A stretch of DNA of 64,000 bases. Source: Aliitabrizicola sp041905595. Its GTDB lineage: Bacteria > Pseudomonadota > Alphaproteobacteria > Rhodobacterales > Rhodobacteraceae. Below, one piece after another: positions 30,486-40,710 of this stretch; the stretch's first letter is position 1; the number at the start of each line of letters is the position of its first letter. The notes under the pieces were generated by a model that worked only from the letters and a program-made list of their open reading frames with translations, did no database searches and had not been told where the DNA came from. Position numbers and translations under genes: made by a program. The stretch covers positions 124,001-188,000 of the forward strand of contig JAYRKT010000001.1 in NCBI GenBank assembly GCA_041905595.1, in the 5' to 3' direction.

Positions 30486-31964
30486 GTGACGGCATTTTCG
30501 GGCGGCAGACAGGTCCGGGCCCTGATCGTTGCGGGGCTGATCGCCACGCCGCAGACAGGCCTCGCGCAATCGGATGGCGATGTCATCTCCAAGCAGTATT
30601 CCGACGGCAGCGTCTACGAGGGAACCTTCAAGGACGGCAAGCAGGACGGGACCGGCACCTATCGGTTGCCCAACGGCTATGAATACACGGGCGAATGGGT
30701 GAATGGCGAAATCAAGGGCCAAGGCACCGCGCACTTCCCCAACGGGTCGGTCTATGTCGGCCAGTTCGCCGCCGGCAAGCCCGAGGGCAAGGGCAAGATC
30801 ACCTTCACCGATGGCGGCACCTATGACGGCGACTGGGTCGACGGCAAGATGACCGGCCAGGGCACTGCCCATTATGCCAATGGCGTCACCTATACCGGCC
30901 AGTTCAAGGACGCCGTCCATGACGGCAAGGGCGTGATGAAAAGCCCGGACGGCTATACCTATGACGGCGATTGGGTGAATGGCGTCAAGCAGGGCAAGGG
31001 AAAGATCACCTATGCCGACGGCGCGGTTTACGAAGGCGGACTCGACAAGGGCCAGCGCGCCGGCGAAGGCACGCTCAAGATGCCGGACGGGCTGACCTAT
31101 GTCGGCCAGTGGGCCAACGGCCAGATGAATGGCGCCGGCAAGCTGACCCAACCTAATGGCGATGTCTATGAAGGTCCGCTGGTCGACGGGCAGCGTCAGG
31201 GCAAGGGCAAGATCACCTATGCCAATGGCGACGTCTACGAAGGCGACTTCGCCGAGGACAAGCCGCAGGGCAAGGGTGTGTTTAAGGGCGCGGACGGCTA
31301 TCTCTATGACGGCGACTGGAAGGATGGCGAACGGGAAGGTCAGGCCAAAGTGACCTATCCCGATGGCTCGACCTATGTCGGCAGTTTCGTTGCAGACCAG
31401 GCCGAGGGTCAGGGCAAGATCACCTATGCCGATGGCGCGACTTACGAGGGCGACTGGAAGGCGGGCGTGCCCGACGGCAAGGGCAAGGCCACTTATGCCA
31501 ACGGGCTGGTCTATGTCGGTGACTTCAAGGACGCCAAGATCGACGGCACAGGCACGATGACCTATCCCGACGGCTACAAGTACGAGGGGCAGTGGGTCGA
31601 CGGCCAGCGGCAGGGCCAGGGCACCGCGACCTATGCCGATGGGACCGTCTACAAAGGCGCCTTCGTCGCCGGCCAACGCGAGGGCCAGGGCGAGATCACC
31701 ATGGCCGACGGCTTCAAGTATGTGGGCGAGTGGAAGGCGGGCGAGATCGACGGCAAAGGTATCGCGACCTACCCCAACGGCGACACCTACGAAGGCATGT
31801 TCCGCGCAGGCAAGCGTCAGGGTCAGGGCGTCATGCGCTACAAGACCGGACAGGAAACCGGGGGCGAGTGGAAGGACGGCGCCCTGACCGCCCCCGCCCC
31901 GGCCGCCGGCGAGGGCGCTGCAGGCGCTTCCCCCACAACCGAAGGACAGACCAGCGGCAACTGA
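30486..31964 (+). CDS. Secreted MORN-repeat protein with 18 exact 23-residue repeats
   Basis: A 492-residue protein with an N-terminal signal peptide (residues 1-28, ending GLAQ) followed from residue 40 by 18 uninterrupted MORN repeats of exactly 23 residues (pattern DGxxYxGxWxxGxxxGxGxxxYx) and a degenerate nineteenth, then an Ala/Pro-rich tail. GTG 30486 is chosen because GGAGG precedes it. MORN repeats form elongated beta-hairpin rods that bind lipid or proteins; no enzymatic domain is attached. The regular 69-base DNA period reflects the protein repeats. It is divergent from nadE and upstream of the leu leader. Confidence 0.88.
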   Translation: MTAFSGGRQVRALIVAGLIATPQTGLAQSDGDVISKQYSDGSVYEGTFKDGKQDGTGTYRLPNGYEYTGEWVNGEIKGQGTAHFPNGSVYVGQFAAGKPEGKGKITFTDGGTYDGDWVDGKMTGQGTAHYANGVTYTGQFKDAVHDGKGVMKSPDGYTYDGDWVNGVKQGKGKITYADGAVYEGGLDKGQRAGEGTLKMPDGLTYVGQWANGQMNGAGKLTQPNGDVYEGPLVDGQRQGKGKITYANGDVYEGDFAEDKPQGKGVFKGADGYLYDGDWKDGEREGQAKVTYPDGSTYVGSFVADQAEGQGKITYADGATYEGDWKAGVPDGKGKATYANGLVYVGDFKDAKIDGTGTMTYPDGYKYEGQWVDGQRQGQGTATYADGTVYKGAFVAGQREGQGEITMADGFKYVGEWKAGEIDGKGIATYPNGDTYEGMFRAGKRQGQGVMRYKTGQETGGEWKDGALTAPAPAAGEGAAGASPTTEGQTSGN

Positions 31965-32000
31965 CCCGCTTCTCGGCGCTGTCTGGATCCGGATGCTGTG

Positions 32001-32040
32001 GAAAAGGCGAAGGATTCGTAGGAATATGCCTTTTCTTTCC
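32001..32040 (+). terminator. Possible terminator behind the MORN gene
   Basis: GAAAAGGC (32001-32008) pairs perfectly with GCCTTTTC (32028-32035) across a 19-base loop, followed by TTTCC. The long loop and AT-rich stem make it a weak candidate. Its 3' arm overlaps the region where a -35 element for the leuA leader would lie. Confidence 0.4.
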
Positions 32041-32052
32041 CGTCGGCCTTCG

Positions 32053-32058
32053 TATAGT
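32053..32058 (+). promoter_or_regulatory. Candidate -10 element of the leuA leader promoter
   Basis: TATAGT lies eight bases before the leader ATG at 32067, with only a weak -35 candidate (TTTTCT, 32031-32036, 16-base spacer). If used, transcription would start within one or two bases of the ATG, making the leader peptide ORF leaderless, as reported for the rhizobial trpL leader. Prediction only. Confidence 0.4.
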
Positions 32059-32066
32059 CCGGCGCC

Positions 32067-32153
32067 ATGATACGGGTTCGGCATATCCTTTCTGCCTCTG
32101 ACGCGCTCCGCGCGTCGTCTGCCCGTGCGCTTCTTCTCCTTAGCAGCCTCTGA
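32067..32153 (+). CDS. Leucine-rich leader peptide upstream of leuA
   Basis: A 28-codon open frame ending in Ala-Leu-Leu-Leu-Leu-Ser-Ser-Leu-stop, with codons 22-25 CTT CTT CTC CTT and codon 28 CTC. A run of the pathway's own amino acid just before the stop is the hallmark of ribosome-mediated attenuation, and the next gene is leuA, 76 bases on. No Shine-Dalgarno sequence is seen; a -10-like TATAGT suggests a leaderless start. Two mutually relevant stems can form around it (see the regulatory entry). It is too short to be recognised by usual gene finders. Confidence 0.75.
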   Translation: MIRVRHILSASDALRASSARALLLLSSL

Positions 32154-32212
32154 GCGTGCCCTTGGGCGCGACCGCTCGGAGGTGACCAGCGCCCGGGACC
32201 AGAAGCTGAGGA
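32137..32212 (+). promoter_or_regulatory. Candidate attenuator structures of leuA
   Basis: Stem A: CCTCTGAGCG (32147-32156), spanning the last Leu codon and stop, pairs with CGCTCGGAGG (32173-32182) over ten pairs with one G-U. Stem B: TCCTTAGC (32137-32144), over the Leu codon run, pairs with GCTGAGGA (32205-32212), three bases before AAGGA, the likely leuA ribosome site. A ribosome stalled at Leu codons would block stem B. No T-run follows either stem, so control could be translational or Rho-linked rather than by an intrinsic terminator. Confidence 0.5.
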
Positions 32213-32229
32213 ACAAGGACTTTCCGCAA

Positions 32230-33804
<1,575 letters not shown>

Positions 33805-33808
33805 GCGT

Positions 33809-34789
33809 CTACAGGATTGGCAGGCGGCGGTTCACCCGCATCAGGACCGCCGCCAGAGCGGCCGAGATCACGATGGTCAGGAAGACCTTCGGCGTTTGGG
33901 CCAAATCTGTGTGCTGGTTGAGAAGCTTCAGCACGGCAAGATGGCCAAGGTAGATGGCTGTGGCAAACAGCGCCATCGACTTGCCCGGCCCGCCAATCCG
34001 GACGCGCTTTGCCGCCAGGAACAAGGCCGGGGCGGCAAGATAAAGCGACAGGAGGATGTCGAACGGCTCTTTCCTGCCGATCAGCCGCAGATTCATCCCG
34101 CTTTCCAGCAGCAACGCGGCAAGACCGGCGCCGAGCAGCAGCGCAATCTCGAGCCGCGTCAGCGAAATCTGCGCCTCGTACCGGGAGATCAGGAAACCGA
34201 TCGTCAGGAAGGGGAAGCCAAAGAACAGGAAATTGCGACAGCTTTCGGACCGGTTCAGCAAGACATCCTGCGCGCCGCCGAACAGGTGGTAATTGCCAAG
34301 ATACTGGACCCCAACCCCGAGGATCGCGCAGACCACCGCTAGCCCTGCGAGCCTGATTCCGGGCAAATTGCGGAGCGCGAACAACAGGCATCCGGCGCAG
34401 GCGAGCGCGATCAGAAACCACAGATGATAGTAGCCGAAAGCCAGTTGACGCAGGAACGCCAGAGGTGAGGTCACCGGGTCGATCCACCAGAATCCCGCGT
34501 AAAGCACCATCCACAGCAGATAGAGCCACAGGACATGGCGCACCCATCTGCCGAACCGGGGGGACTCGGTCTGCTCCAGATAGTAGCCGCTGATGATGAA
34601 GAAACAGGGGACGGCGATACGGCACAGCCCCTGCTCCATAAGGTAACTCGCCCGATGGTCGACTTCGGCGAACACATGCCCATGTAGGCAGATCACCAGT
34701 ACCGCCAACACGATCCGCAAGGCGTCGACCCCCGCGGCCCGTATTCTGTCGGGTACCACTGCCGTCGGGACTGGAAGGACTGCCGTCAA
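33809..34789 (-). CDS. Acyltransferase-3 family membrane protein
   Basis: A 326-residue integral membrane protein with about ten helices of the acyltransferase 3 family (OatA/NodX type), which O-acylates sugars of LPS, capsule or peptidoglycan. Visible: an early LHGHVFAEVDH segment (His in TM1), FFIISGYYLE, and IYLGHLAVLKLL near the C-terminus. The longest frame begins with TTG 34789 without a good ribosome site; a later GTG is possible, so the start is uncertain. It is divergent from mreB, and the shared intergenic region holds a CtrA-like box 59 bases upstream of this start. Confidence 0.82.
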   Translation of the reverse strand: MTAVLPVPTAVVPDRIRAAGVDALRIVLAVLVICLHGHVFAEVDHRASYLMEQGLCRIAVPCFFIISGYYLEQTESPRFGRWVRHVLWLYLLWMVLYAGFWWIDPVTSPLAFLRQLAFGYYHLWFLIALACAGCLLFALRNLPGIRLAGLAVVCAILGVGVQYLGNYHLFGGAQDVLLNRSESCRNFLFFGFPFLTIGFLISRYEAQISLTRLEIALLLGAGLAALLLESGMNLRLIGRKEPFDILLSLYLAAPALFLAAKRVRIGGPGKSMALFATAIYLGHLAVLKLLNQHTDLAQTPKVFLTIVISAALAAVLMRVNRRLPIL

Positions 34790-34847
34790 CTCGCCATACC
34801 GCGTTCGAATTCCGTTTCCTGTCTCATTTGAAGTGGAACAGCTTTGT

Positions 34848-34863
34848 TAACCAAAGATTAACC
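34848..34863. promoter_or_regulatory. CtrA-like binding box (TTAA-N7-TTAAC)
   Basis: TTAA at 34848-34851 and TTAAC at 34859-34863 are separated by exactly seven bases, the consensus of the alphaproteobacterial cell-cycle regulator CtrA. It lies between the divergent acyltransferase gene and mreB, 206 bases before mreB. TTAA pairs are scarce in this GC-rich sequence, which makes chance less likely, but binding is unproven. Confidence 0.5.
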
Positions 34864-35068
34864 GGCCCAAGGCGAGCCTTGTCCGCCCGCCTGCCCGTCG
34901 CTTTCACGAAAACGTGCGGCAAGCCAAGGAAAACGGCTTGGTGCGAAGCTGCCGAAGCGGGTGTGCGGGCCTTTCGCTTGTCCGGTCGCCCGCCTATAAG
35001 GATGCGCCCGCCTCGGAACCCCGAGTCGCGGGTCCTTCTTGAATTGCTCGGTACAGGAAATCCCCAGG

Positions 35069-36103
35069 ATGGCATTTGCAGGCCTTTTCTCGTCGGACAT
35101 GGCGATCGACCTCGGCACGGCGAACACGCTGGTCTACGTGAAGGGACGCGGCATCATCCTGAACGAACCGTCGGTCGTGGCCTACCACGTCAAGGACGGC
35201 AAGAAACAGGTCCTGGCCGTGGGTGAGGATGCCAAGCTGATGCTGGGCCGGACACCCGGCAGCATCGAGGCGATCCGCCCGATGCGCGACGGCGTCATCG
35301 CCGACTTCGACGTGGCGGAAGAGATGATCAAGCATTTCATCCGCAAGGTGCACAAGCGCACGACCTTCTCGAAGCCGAAGATCATCGTCTGCGTCCCCTA
35401 CGGCGCGACCCCGGTCGAGAAGCGCGCGATCCGCCAGTCGGTCCTGTCCGCCGGCGCCCGACGCGCCGGCCTGATCGCCGAGCCCATTGCGGCCGCGATC
35501 GGCGCGGGGATGCCGATCACCGACCCCACGGGCAGCATGGTCGTCGACATCGGCGGTGGCACGACCGAGGTCGCGGTCCTGTCGCTTGGCGACATCGTCT
35601 ATGCCCGCTCGGTCCGCGTCGGCGGTGACCGGATGGACGAGGCGATCATCAGCTACCTGCGCCGCCACCAGAACCTCCTGATCGGGGAATCCACCGCCGA
35701 ACGCATCAAGACCTCGATCGGCACGGCGCGGATGCCAGACGATGGTCGCGGCCAGTCGATGCAGATCCGCGGCCGCGATCTCTTGAACGGCGTGCCGAAG
35801 GAAACCGAGATCAACCAGGCCCAGGTGGCGGAGGCGCTGGCCGAACCCGTGCAGCAGATTTGCGACGCGGTGATGCAGGCGCTGGAAGCGACGCCGCCCG
35901 ACCTCGCCGCCGACATCGTCGATCGTGGCGTGATGCTTACCGGAGGCGGTGCGCTTCTTGGCGATCTCGACCTGTCCCTACGCGAACAGACCGGGCTTTC
36001 GATCTCGGTCGCCAACGAGTCACTCAATTGTGTTGCGCTCGGCACCGGGAAGGCGCTGGAGTACGAAAAGCAACTCCGCCATGTGATCGACTACGACAGC
36101 TGA
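35069..36103 (+). CDS. mreB: Rod shape-determining actin homologue MreB
   Basis: A 344-residue actin-family ATPase that forms membrane-bound filaments steering lateral cell-wall synthesis. Nucleotide-binding motifs are visible: MAIDLGTANTLVY (phosphate 1), VVDIGGGTTEVAV (phosphate 2) and GVMLTGGGALLGDLD (adenosine). The N-terminal FAGLFSSD forms the usual amphipathic membrane contact. ATG 35069 has AGGAAA upstream. It leads the mreB-mreC-mreD-mrdA-rodA operon; a 279-base upstream region contains a CtrA-like box and a TATAAG candidate -10 at 34995. Confidence 0.98.
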   Translation: MAFAGLFSSDMAIDLGTANTLVYVKGRGIILNEPSVVAYHVKDGKKQVLAVGEDAKLMLGRTPGSIEAIRPMRDGVIADFDVAEEMIKHFIRKVHKRTTFSKPKIIVCVPYGATPVEKRAIRQSVLSAGARRAGLIAEPIAAAIGAGMPITDPTGSMVVDIGGGTTEVAVLSLGDIVYARSVRVGGDRMDEAIISYLRRHQNLLIGESTAERIKTSIGTARMPDDGRGQSMQIRGRDLLNGVPKETEINQAQVAEALAEPVQQICDAVMQALEATPPDLAADIVDRGVMLTGGGALLGDLDLSLREQTGLSISVANESLNCVALGTGKALEYEKQLRHVIDYDS

Positions 36104-36154
36104 TTTCGGCCCCCGCTGCAGGGGGCAGGCTCTCGCGCCGGAGACCAGTGAACC

Positions 36155-37087
36155 TTGGCCAGGGACCGGACATCGCCGGAAGAATTCACGCGACCGCTGC
36201 GACGGATCCTCGTCGGCGGCCTCGTGTTTCTCTTGCTTGCCCTATTCCTGCTGTGGCGGATCGACAGCCCGCGGGTCGAGCGATTCCGGTCGGCCCTTGT
36301 CGACCGCGTCGTGCCCTCTTTCGCATGGGCGATGCTGCCGATCACCAAGGCCGCGGAAATGGTGGAGAACTTTCAGTCCTATACCCGCATCTACGAGCAG
36401 AACCAGGAACTGCGCCGCGAGCTTCAGCAGATGAAAGCCTGGCGCGAGGCGGCGCTGCAGCTTGAACAGAAGAACGCGCGGCTTCTGGATCTGAACCAGG
36501 TGCGGCTTGACCCGAAGCTGACCCATGTGACCGGAGTCGTGCTGGCGGATTCCGGATCGCCGTTCCGGCAATCGGTGCTTCTGAATGTCGGCGCGCGCGA
36601 TGGCATCCGCGACGGTTGGGCGACGATGGACGGGATCGGGCTGGTCGGCCGGATCTCGGGCGTGGGCCAGACGACAAGCCGCGTGATCCTTCTGACCGAC
36701 AGCAACAGCCGAATCCCGGTCACCGTGCAGCCGTCGGGACAGAAGGCGCTTCTATCGGGTGACAACACCTCGGCCCCTCCGCTTGAATTTCTTGAAAAAC
36801 AGGACCTTGTGCGCCCGGGTGACCGGGTCATCAGTTCCGGCGACGGCGGGGTATTTCCGGCGGGGCTGCTGGTGGGTCAGGTTGCGCTTGGTGTCGACGG
36901 ACGGCTGCGCGTGCGTCTTGCTGCCGACTACGAGCGGCTCGAATTCCTCCGAGTCCTGCGCAGCCACGAAAGCGAGGTCATCAGCGAAACCGGCGCCCTG
37001 ATCCCGCCGCCGGTTCCGCCCGCAGCAGTCGAGGCGCTTCCACAGCCCGAGGCGGCAGCCACATCGACAGGAGGTGCCGGTGGCTGA
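36155..37087 (+). CDS. mreC: Rod shape-determining protein MreC
   Basis: A 310-residue bitopic protein linking MreB filaments to the periplasmic synthases. One membrane helix (about 18-36, LVGGLVFLLLALFLLWRI) is followed by a coiled coil (about 75-110, YEQNQELRRELQQMKAWREA) and two beta-rich domains, ending in a Pro/Ala tail. Translation appears to start at TTG 36155 with GGAG about 11 bases upstream; no ATG is suitably placed. Its end overlaps mreD by eight bases. Confidence 0.93.
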   Translation: MARDRTSPEEFTRPLRRILVGGLVFLLLALFLLWRIDSPRVERFRSALVDRVVPSFAWAMLPITKAAEMVENFQSYTRIYEQNQELRRELQQMKAWREAALQLEQKNARLLDLNQVRLDPKLTHVTGVVLADSGSPFRQSVLLNVGARDGIRDGWATMDGIGLVGRISGVGQTTSRVILLTDSNSRIPVTVQPSGQKALLSGDNTSAPPLEFLEKQDLVRPGDRVISSGDGGVFPAGLLVGQVALGVDGRLRVRLAADYERLEFLRVLRSHESEVISETGALIPPPVPPAAVEALPQPEAAATSTGGAGG

Positions 37088-37619
37088 TACCGCGCCCTCC
37101 GCCGTTTGGGGTTTCCGCGGCCTCTATGTCCTGATCGCCGCCGGTCTTCTGTTCCTGCGCCTTCTGCCGCTTGGCTCCGAGGCGGGAGGCTGGCCGGGGC
37201 CCGATCTACTGTTCGCGATGACCCTGACCTGGGTGCTGCGACGGCCGGACTATGTGCCGGCGCTGCTGATCGCCGTGGTCCTCCTGCTGGAAGACATGCT
37301 GACCATGCGCCCGCCGGGCCTCTGGGCGGCAATCGTCGTTGTCGCGGCCGAGTTCCTTCGCGGACGCGCAGCCCTGTCGCGTGAGGTCAGCTTTGTCGTC
37401 GAATGGCTGATCGTCGGTATCGTGATGGCCGCATCGGTCGTGGCCTACCGGCTGCTGCTGTCGCTGGTGATGCTGCCGCAGGTCAGCCTCGCGCAAAGCG
37501 TGATCCAGCTGGTGCTGACCATCCTGAGCTATCCCGTCGTCGTCGTCGTGTCGCGCTTGGCGCTTGGGGTACGAAAGCCAGCGACGGGCGAGGTCGACGC
37601 CTATGGGAGGCGACTGTGA
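37080..37619 (+). CDS. mreD: Rod shape-determining protein MreD
   Basis: A 179-residue, very hydrophobic protein of five or six helices, the MreD subunit of the elongasome. GTG 37080 is preferred over GTG 37074 because AGGAGG lies at proper distance only for the former. It begins inside mreC and its stop overlaps the mrdA start (GTGA), so translation is coupled on both sides. MreD is poorly conserved; the assignment rests on topology plus its fixed place between mreC and mrdA. Confidence 0.9.
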   Translation: MADTAPSAVWGFRGLYVLIAAGLLFLRLLPLGSEAGGWPGPDLLFAMTLTWVLRRPDYVPALLIAVVLLLEDMLTMRPPGLWAAIVVVAAEFLRGRAALSREVSFVVEWLIVGIVMAASVVAYRLLLSLVMLPQVSLAQSVIQLVLTILSYPVVVVVSRLALGVRKPATGEVDAYGRRL

Positions 37620-39559
37620 GACGGACGCAGAAGGATACCGAGGCGAGCGCGAAAAAGGTCAGCCGCCGCGCGCTGATCCTGGGCGGCGCCCAGATGGCCT
37701 TTGTCGCCGTCCTTGGGGCGCGCATGCGCTACATGCAGGTCGAGAAGGCGGGGGAATACCAGCTTCTTGCCGAAGAGAACCGCATCAACATCCGCCTGAT
37801 CCCGCCGGCGCGCGGCCTGATCCTGGACCGCAACGGCAAGCTGATCGCCGGAAACGAGCAGAATTACCGCGTTGTCATCACCCGCGAGGAAGCCGGCGAT
37901 GTGGATCTTGTCCTGACGCGCCTGTCCGAGGTCATTCCCCTGACCTCCGAGGATATCGACAAGACCAAGAAAGAGATCGACCGGCGCAGTTCCTTCGTTC
38001 CGATCGTGGTGGCCGACTGGCTGCGCTGGCAGGATCTGTCGGCGGTGGCGGTGAACACGCCAGCCCTGCCCGGCATCAACCCGGAGGTCGGGCTGAGCCG
38101 TCACTACCCGCGCTATGGCGACATGGCCCATGTCGTGGGCTACGTCGGCCCGGTCAGCGATGCCGACCTGGCTGCGCTGGATGACCCGGATCCTCTGCTT
38201 CAGATCCCCAAGTTCCAGATCGGCAAGATCGGCGTCGAGAAATGGATGGAGCAGCAACTGCGCGGCAAGGCCGGCACCACCCAGATCGAGGTTAACTCGG
38301 TCGGCCGGGTCATGCGCGAGCTGGACCGTCAGGAAGGCGAAGCAGGCGCAGATATCCGCCTGACCATCGATGCCGATGTGCAGAACTATGTCCAGGCGCG
38401 GCTCGATGGCGAAAGCGCCGCGGTCGTGGTGATGGATGTCCAGTCCGGCGATCTGCTGGCCATGGTCTCGGCGCCGTCCTTTGACCCGAACCTGTTCGTG
38501 CGGGGCATCAGCCATGCCGATTACACGCTGCTGATGGAGAACGACCACCGCCCGCTTGCCAACAAGAGTGTGCAGGGCGCCTATCCGCCGGGATCGACCT
38601 TCAAGATCGTCACCGGTCTTGCCGCGCTGGAAGCCGGGTCGATCACGCCCAATTCTTCGGTCTACTGTCCGGGCTACCTGGAATTCGGCGGGCGCAAGTT
38701 CCACTGCTGGAAGCATGGTGGCCACGGTCAGGTCGACCTGACCAAGTCGCTCAAGGAAAGCTGCGACGTCTTCTATTACGAGGTCGCCCAGAAGGCCGGC
38801 ATCGACGCGATCGCAGAGATGGGGCGCAAGCTTGGGCTTGGCCAGCGCCATGACCTGCCGATGTCGGCCATCGCGGAGGGTGTGATGCCCGACAAGGACT
38901 GGAAGCAGACGCGACACAAGGAAGAGTGGCGCATCGGCGACACGATCAACGCCTCGATCGGGCAAGGCTATGTGCTGGCGACGCCGCTGCAGCTGGCGGT
39001 GATGACGGCGCGGGTCGCCTCGGGCAAAGCAGTTACACCGCGTCTGGTGATGGCTATTGGCGATACCGAACAACCGATTCCGGACGCGCCGCCGCTTGAA
39101 ATAGCACCGCAGAACCTTGCCGCCGTGCGCAAGGGAATGTTCGCCGTCGTCAACGCGCCGGGTGGCACCGCCGGCGCCTCACGCATCACCTACGAGACGA
39201 TGCTGATGGCCGGAAAAACCGGGACCAGCCAGGTGCGCAACATCTCGGTCTCGGAACGGGCCTCCGGCGTCATCAAGAACGACCAGCTCCCCTGGAAGCG
39301 GCGCGATCACGCGCTGTTCGTGGCCTTCGCACCCGCTGACAACCCCAAGGTCGCGGTTTCGGTGATCGTCGAACATGGCGGCGGCGGCTCGATGGTGGCG
39401 GCCCCGATCGCCCGTGACGTGATCCTTCGGGTACTCACCGGCGGTCTGCCGCCGTTGGACGCCTATCCCGCCGGACAGAAGAGCAAGATCGAGGAGCAGC
39501 AGAAGAATTTGAAGCTGCGTCCGGCGGACGAAGACACTGTCGTCAGCACGAGGGCCTGA
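37616..39559 (+). CDS. mrdA: Penicillin-binding protein 2
   Basis: A 647-residue class B transpeptidase that crosslinks lateral-wall peptidoglycan with RodA. It has one N-terminal membrane helix (about 19-36), a dimerisation/pedestal domain starting ENRINIRLIPPARGLILDRNG, and the transpeptidase domain with SxxK at GSTFK (Ser327, Lys330), an SxN-type motif (KESCDVFYY region) and KTGTSQV. GTG 37616 overlaps the mreD stop and has GGGAGG upstream. rodA follows after six bases. Confidence 0.96.
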   Translation: MRRTQKDTEASAKKVSRRALILGGAQMAFVAVLGARMRYMQVEKAGEYQLLAEENRINIRLIPPARGLILDRNGKLIAGNEQNYRVVITREEAGDVDLVLTRLSEVIPLTSEDIDKTKKEIDRRSSFVPIVVADWLRWQDLSAVAVNTPALPGINPEVGLSRHYPRYGDMAHVVGYVGPVSDADLAALDDPDPLLQIPKFQIGKIGVEKWMEQQLRGKAGTTQIEVNSVGRVMRELDRQEGEAGADIRLTIDADVQNYVQARLDGESAAVVVMDVQSGDLLAMVSAPSFDPNLFVRGISHADYTLLMENDHRPLANKSVQGAYPPGSTFKIVTGLAALEAGSITPNSSVYCPGYLEFGGRKFHCWKHGGHGQVDLTKSLKESCDVFYYEVAQKAGIDAIAEMGRKLGLGQRHDLPMSAIAEGVMPDKDWKQTRHKEEWRIGDTINASIGQGYVLATPLQLAVMTARVASGKAVTPRLVMAIGDTEQPIPDAPPLEIAPQNLAAVRKGMFAVVNAPGGTAGASRITYETMLMAGKTGTSQVRNISVSERASGVIKNDQLPWKRRDHALFVAFAPADNPKVAVSVIVEHGGGGSMVAAPIARDVILRVLTGGLPPLDAYPAGQKSKIEEQQKNLKLRPADEDTVVSTRA

Positions 39560-39565
39560 TCCGCG

Positions 39566-40705
39566 ATGAGTTTTCTCGAGTACCAAGTCAAGACTGTCCC
39601 CTCCGGCATTCGGAAGCTGTTCTACATCAACTGGGGACTGGTGCTGCTGATCATCGCGGTCGCGGCGATGGGCTTCCTGATGCTCTACTCCATCGCCGGC
39701 GGCAACATGGAGCCCTGGGCCGAACCTCAGATCAAGCGCTTCGCGGTCGGCCTGCTGGTAATGCTGGTCATCGCCTTCATTCCGATCTGGTTCATCCGCA
39801 ACATGGCAGGCGTCGCATATGGTGTGTCGATGCTTCTGCTGCTGGCCGTGGAGTTCTTCGGGCAGATGGGCAAAGGCGCGCAACGCTGGCTCGAGATCGG
39901 GCCGATCGTGATCCAGCCTTCGGAACTGATGAAGGTCGCGCTGGTGATGATGTTGGCGGCCTACTACGACTGGCTCGATCCGAAAAAGGTCTCGCGACCG
40001 CTCTGGGTGCTGCTGCCGGTCCTGCTGATCGTGTCGCCAACGGTGCTCGTGCTCATGCAGCCGAACCTCGGGACGTCCCTCATGCTGTTGATGGGCGGGG
40101 CCTCGGTCATGTTCGCAGCGGGGGTCAGCTTCTGGTATTTCGCCGTCGTCATCGGCCTGGGTGTCGGCGCCGTGGCGGGCGTGTTCATGACGCGGGGCAC
40201 GCCCTGGCAGTTCCTGCACGACTACCAGTATACCCGGATCGACACCTTCCTGGACCCGACCTCGGACCCGCTCGGGGCAGGCTACAACATCATCCAGGCC
40301 CAGATCGCACTTGGCTCCGGCGGCTGGTCCGGCAAGGGCTTCATGCAGGGCACGCAGTCGCGGCTGAACTTCCTGCCGGAAAAGCATACCGACTTCATCT
40401 TCACCACGCTGGCCGAGGAATTCGGCTTCGTCGGGGCTTTCTCGCTTCTGTTGCTCTACGGGCTCATCATCTTCTTCTGTTTCGCTGCGGCGCTTCAGAA
40501 CAAGGACCGGTTCTCGCAGCTCCTGCTGATCGGGATCGGCTGCACCTTCTTCTTCTACCTCGCGGTCAACCTGTCGATGGTGATGGGCATGGCGCCGGTG
40601 GTGGGGGTGCCGCTGCCCTTCCTGTCCTATGGCGGTTCGGCGACGCTCGTGCTGATGCTGGCCTTCGGCGCGGTGCAAAGCGCCATCGTCCATCGCCCGA
40701 GGTGA
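39566..40705 (+). CDS. rodA: Peptidoglycan polymerase RodA (SEDS family)
   Basis: A 379-residue, ten-helix SEDS glycosyltransferase that polymerises lipid II as partner of PBP2. Characteristic segments: GKGAQRWLEIGPIVIQPSEL, MQPNLGTSLML, and the loop DPLGAGYNIIQAQIALGSGG followed by LPEKHTDFIFTTLAEEFGF and PLPFLSYGGSA. GAGGG lies ahead of ATG 39566. Its 3' end supplies the ribosome site of the next gene, coupling the two. Confidence 0.97.
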   Translation: MSFLEYQVKTVPSGIRKLFYINWGLVLLIIAVAAMGFLMLYSIAGGNMEPWAEPQIKRFAVGLLVMLVIAFIPIWFIRNMAGVAYGVSMLLLLAVEFFGQMGKGAQRWLEIGPIVIQPSELMKVALVMMLAAYYDWLDPKKVSRPLWVLLPVLLIVSPTVLVLMQPNLGTSLMLLMGGASVMFAAGVSFWYFAVVIGLGVGAVAGVFMTRGTPWQFLHDYQYTRIDTFLDPTSDPLGAGYNIIQAQIALGSGGWSGKGFMQGTQSRLNFLPEKHTDFIFTTLAEEFGFVGAFSLLLLYGLIIFFCFAAALQNKDRFSQLLLIGIGCTFFFYLAVNLSMVMGMAPVVGVPLPFLSYGGSATLVLMLAFGAVQSAIVHRPR

Positions 40706-40710
40706 TCCAG

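Noticed and set aside
30603..31844. Regular 69-base repeats resembling a tandem or CRISPR-like array
   Set aside because: The period is 23 codons, the repeats are translated as MORN units, and there are no constant repeats with unique spacers.
34995..35000. TATAAG as mreB -10 promoter element
   Set aside because: The spacing to any TTGACA-like hexamer is poor (TTTCGC at 17 bases), so I do not list it as a promoter.
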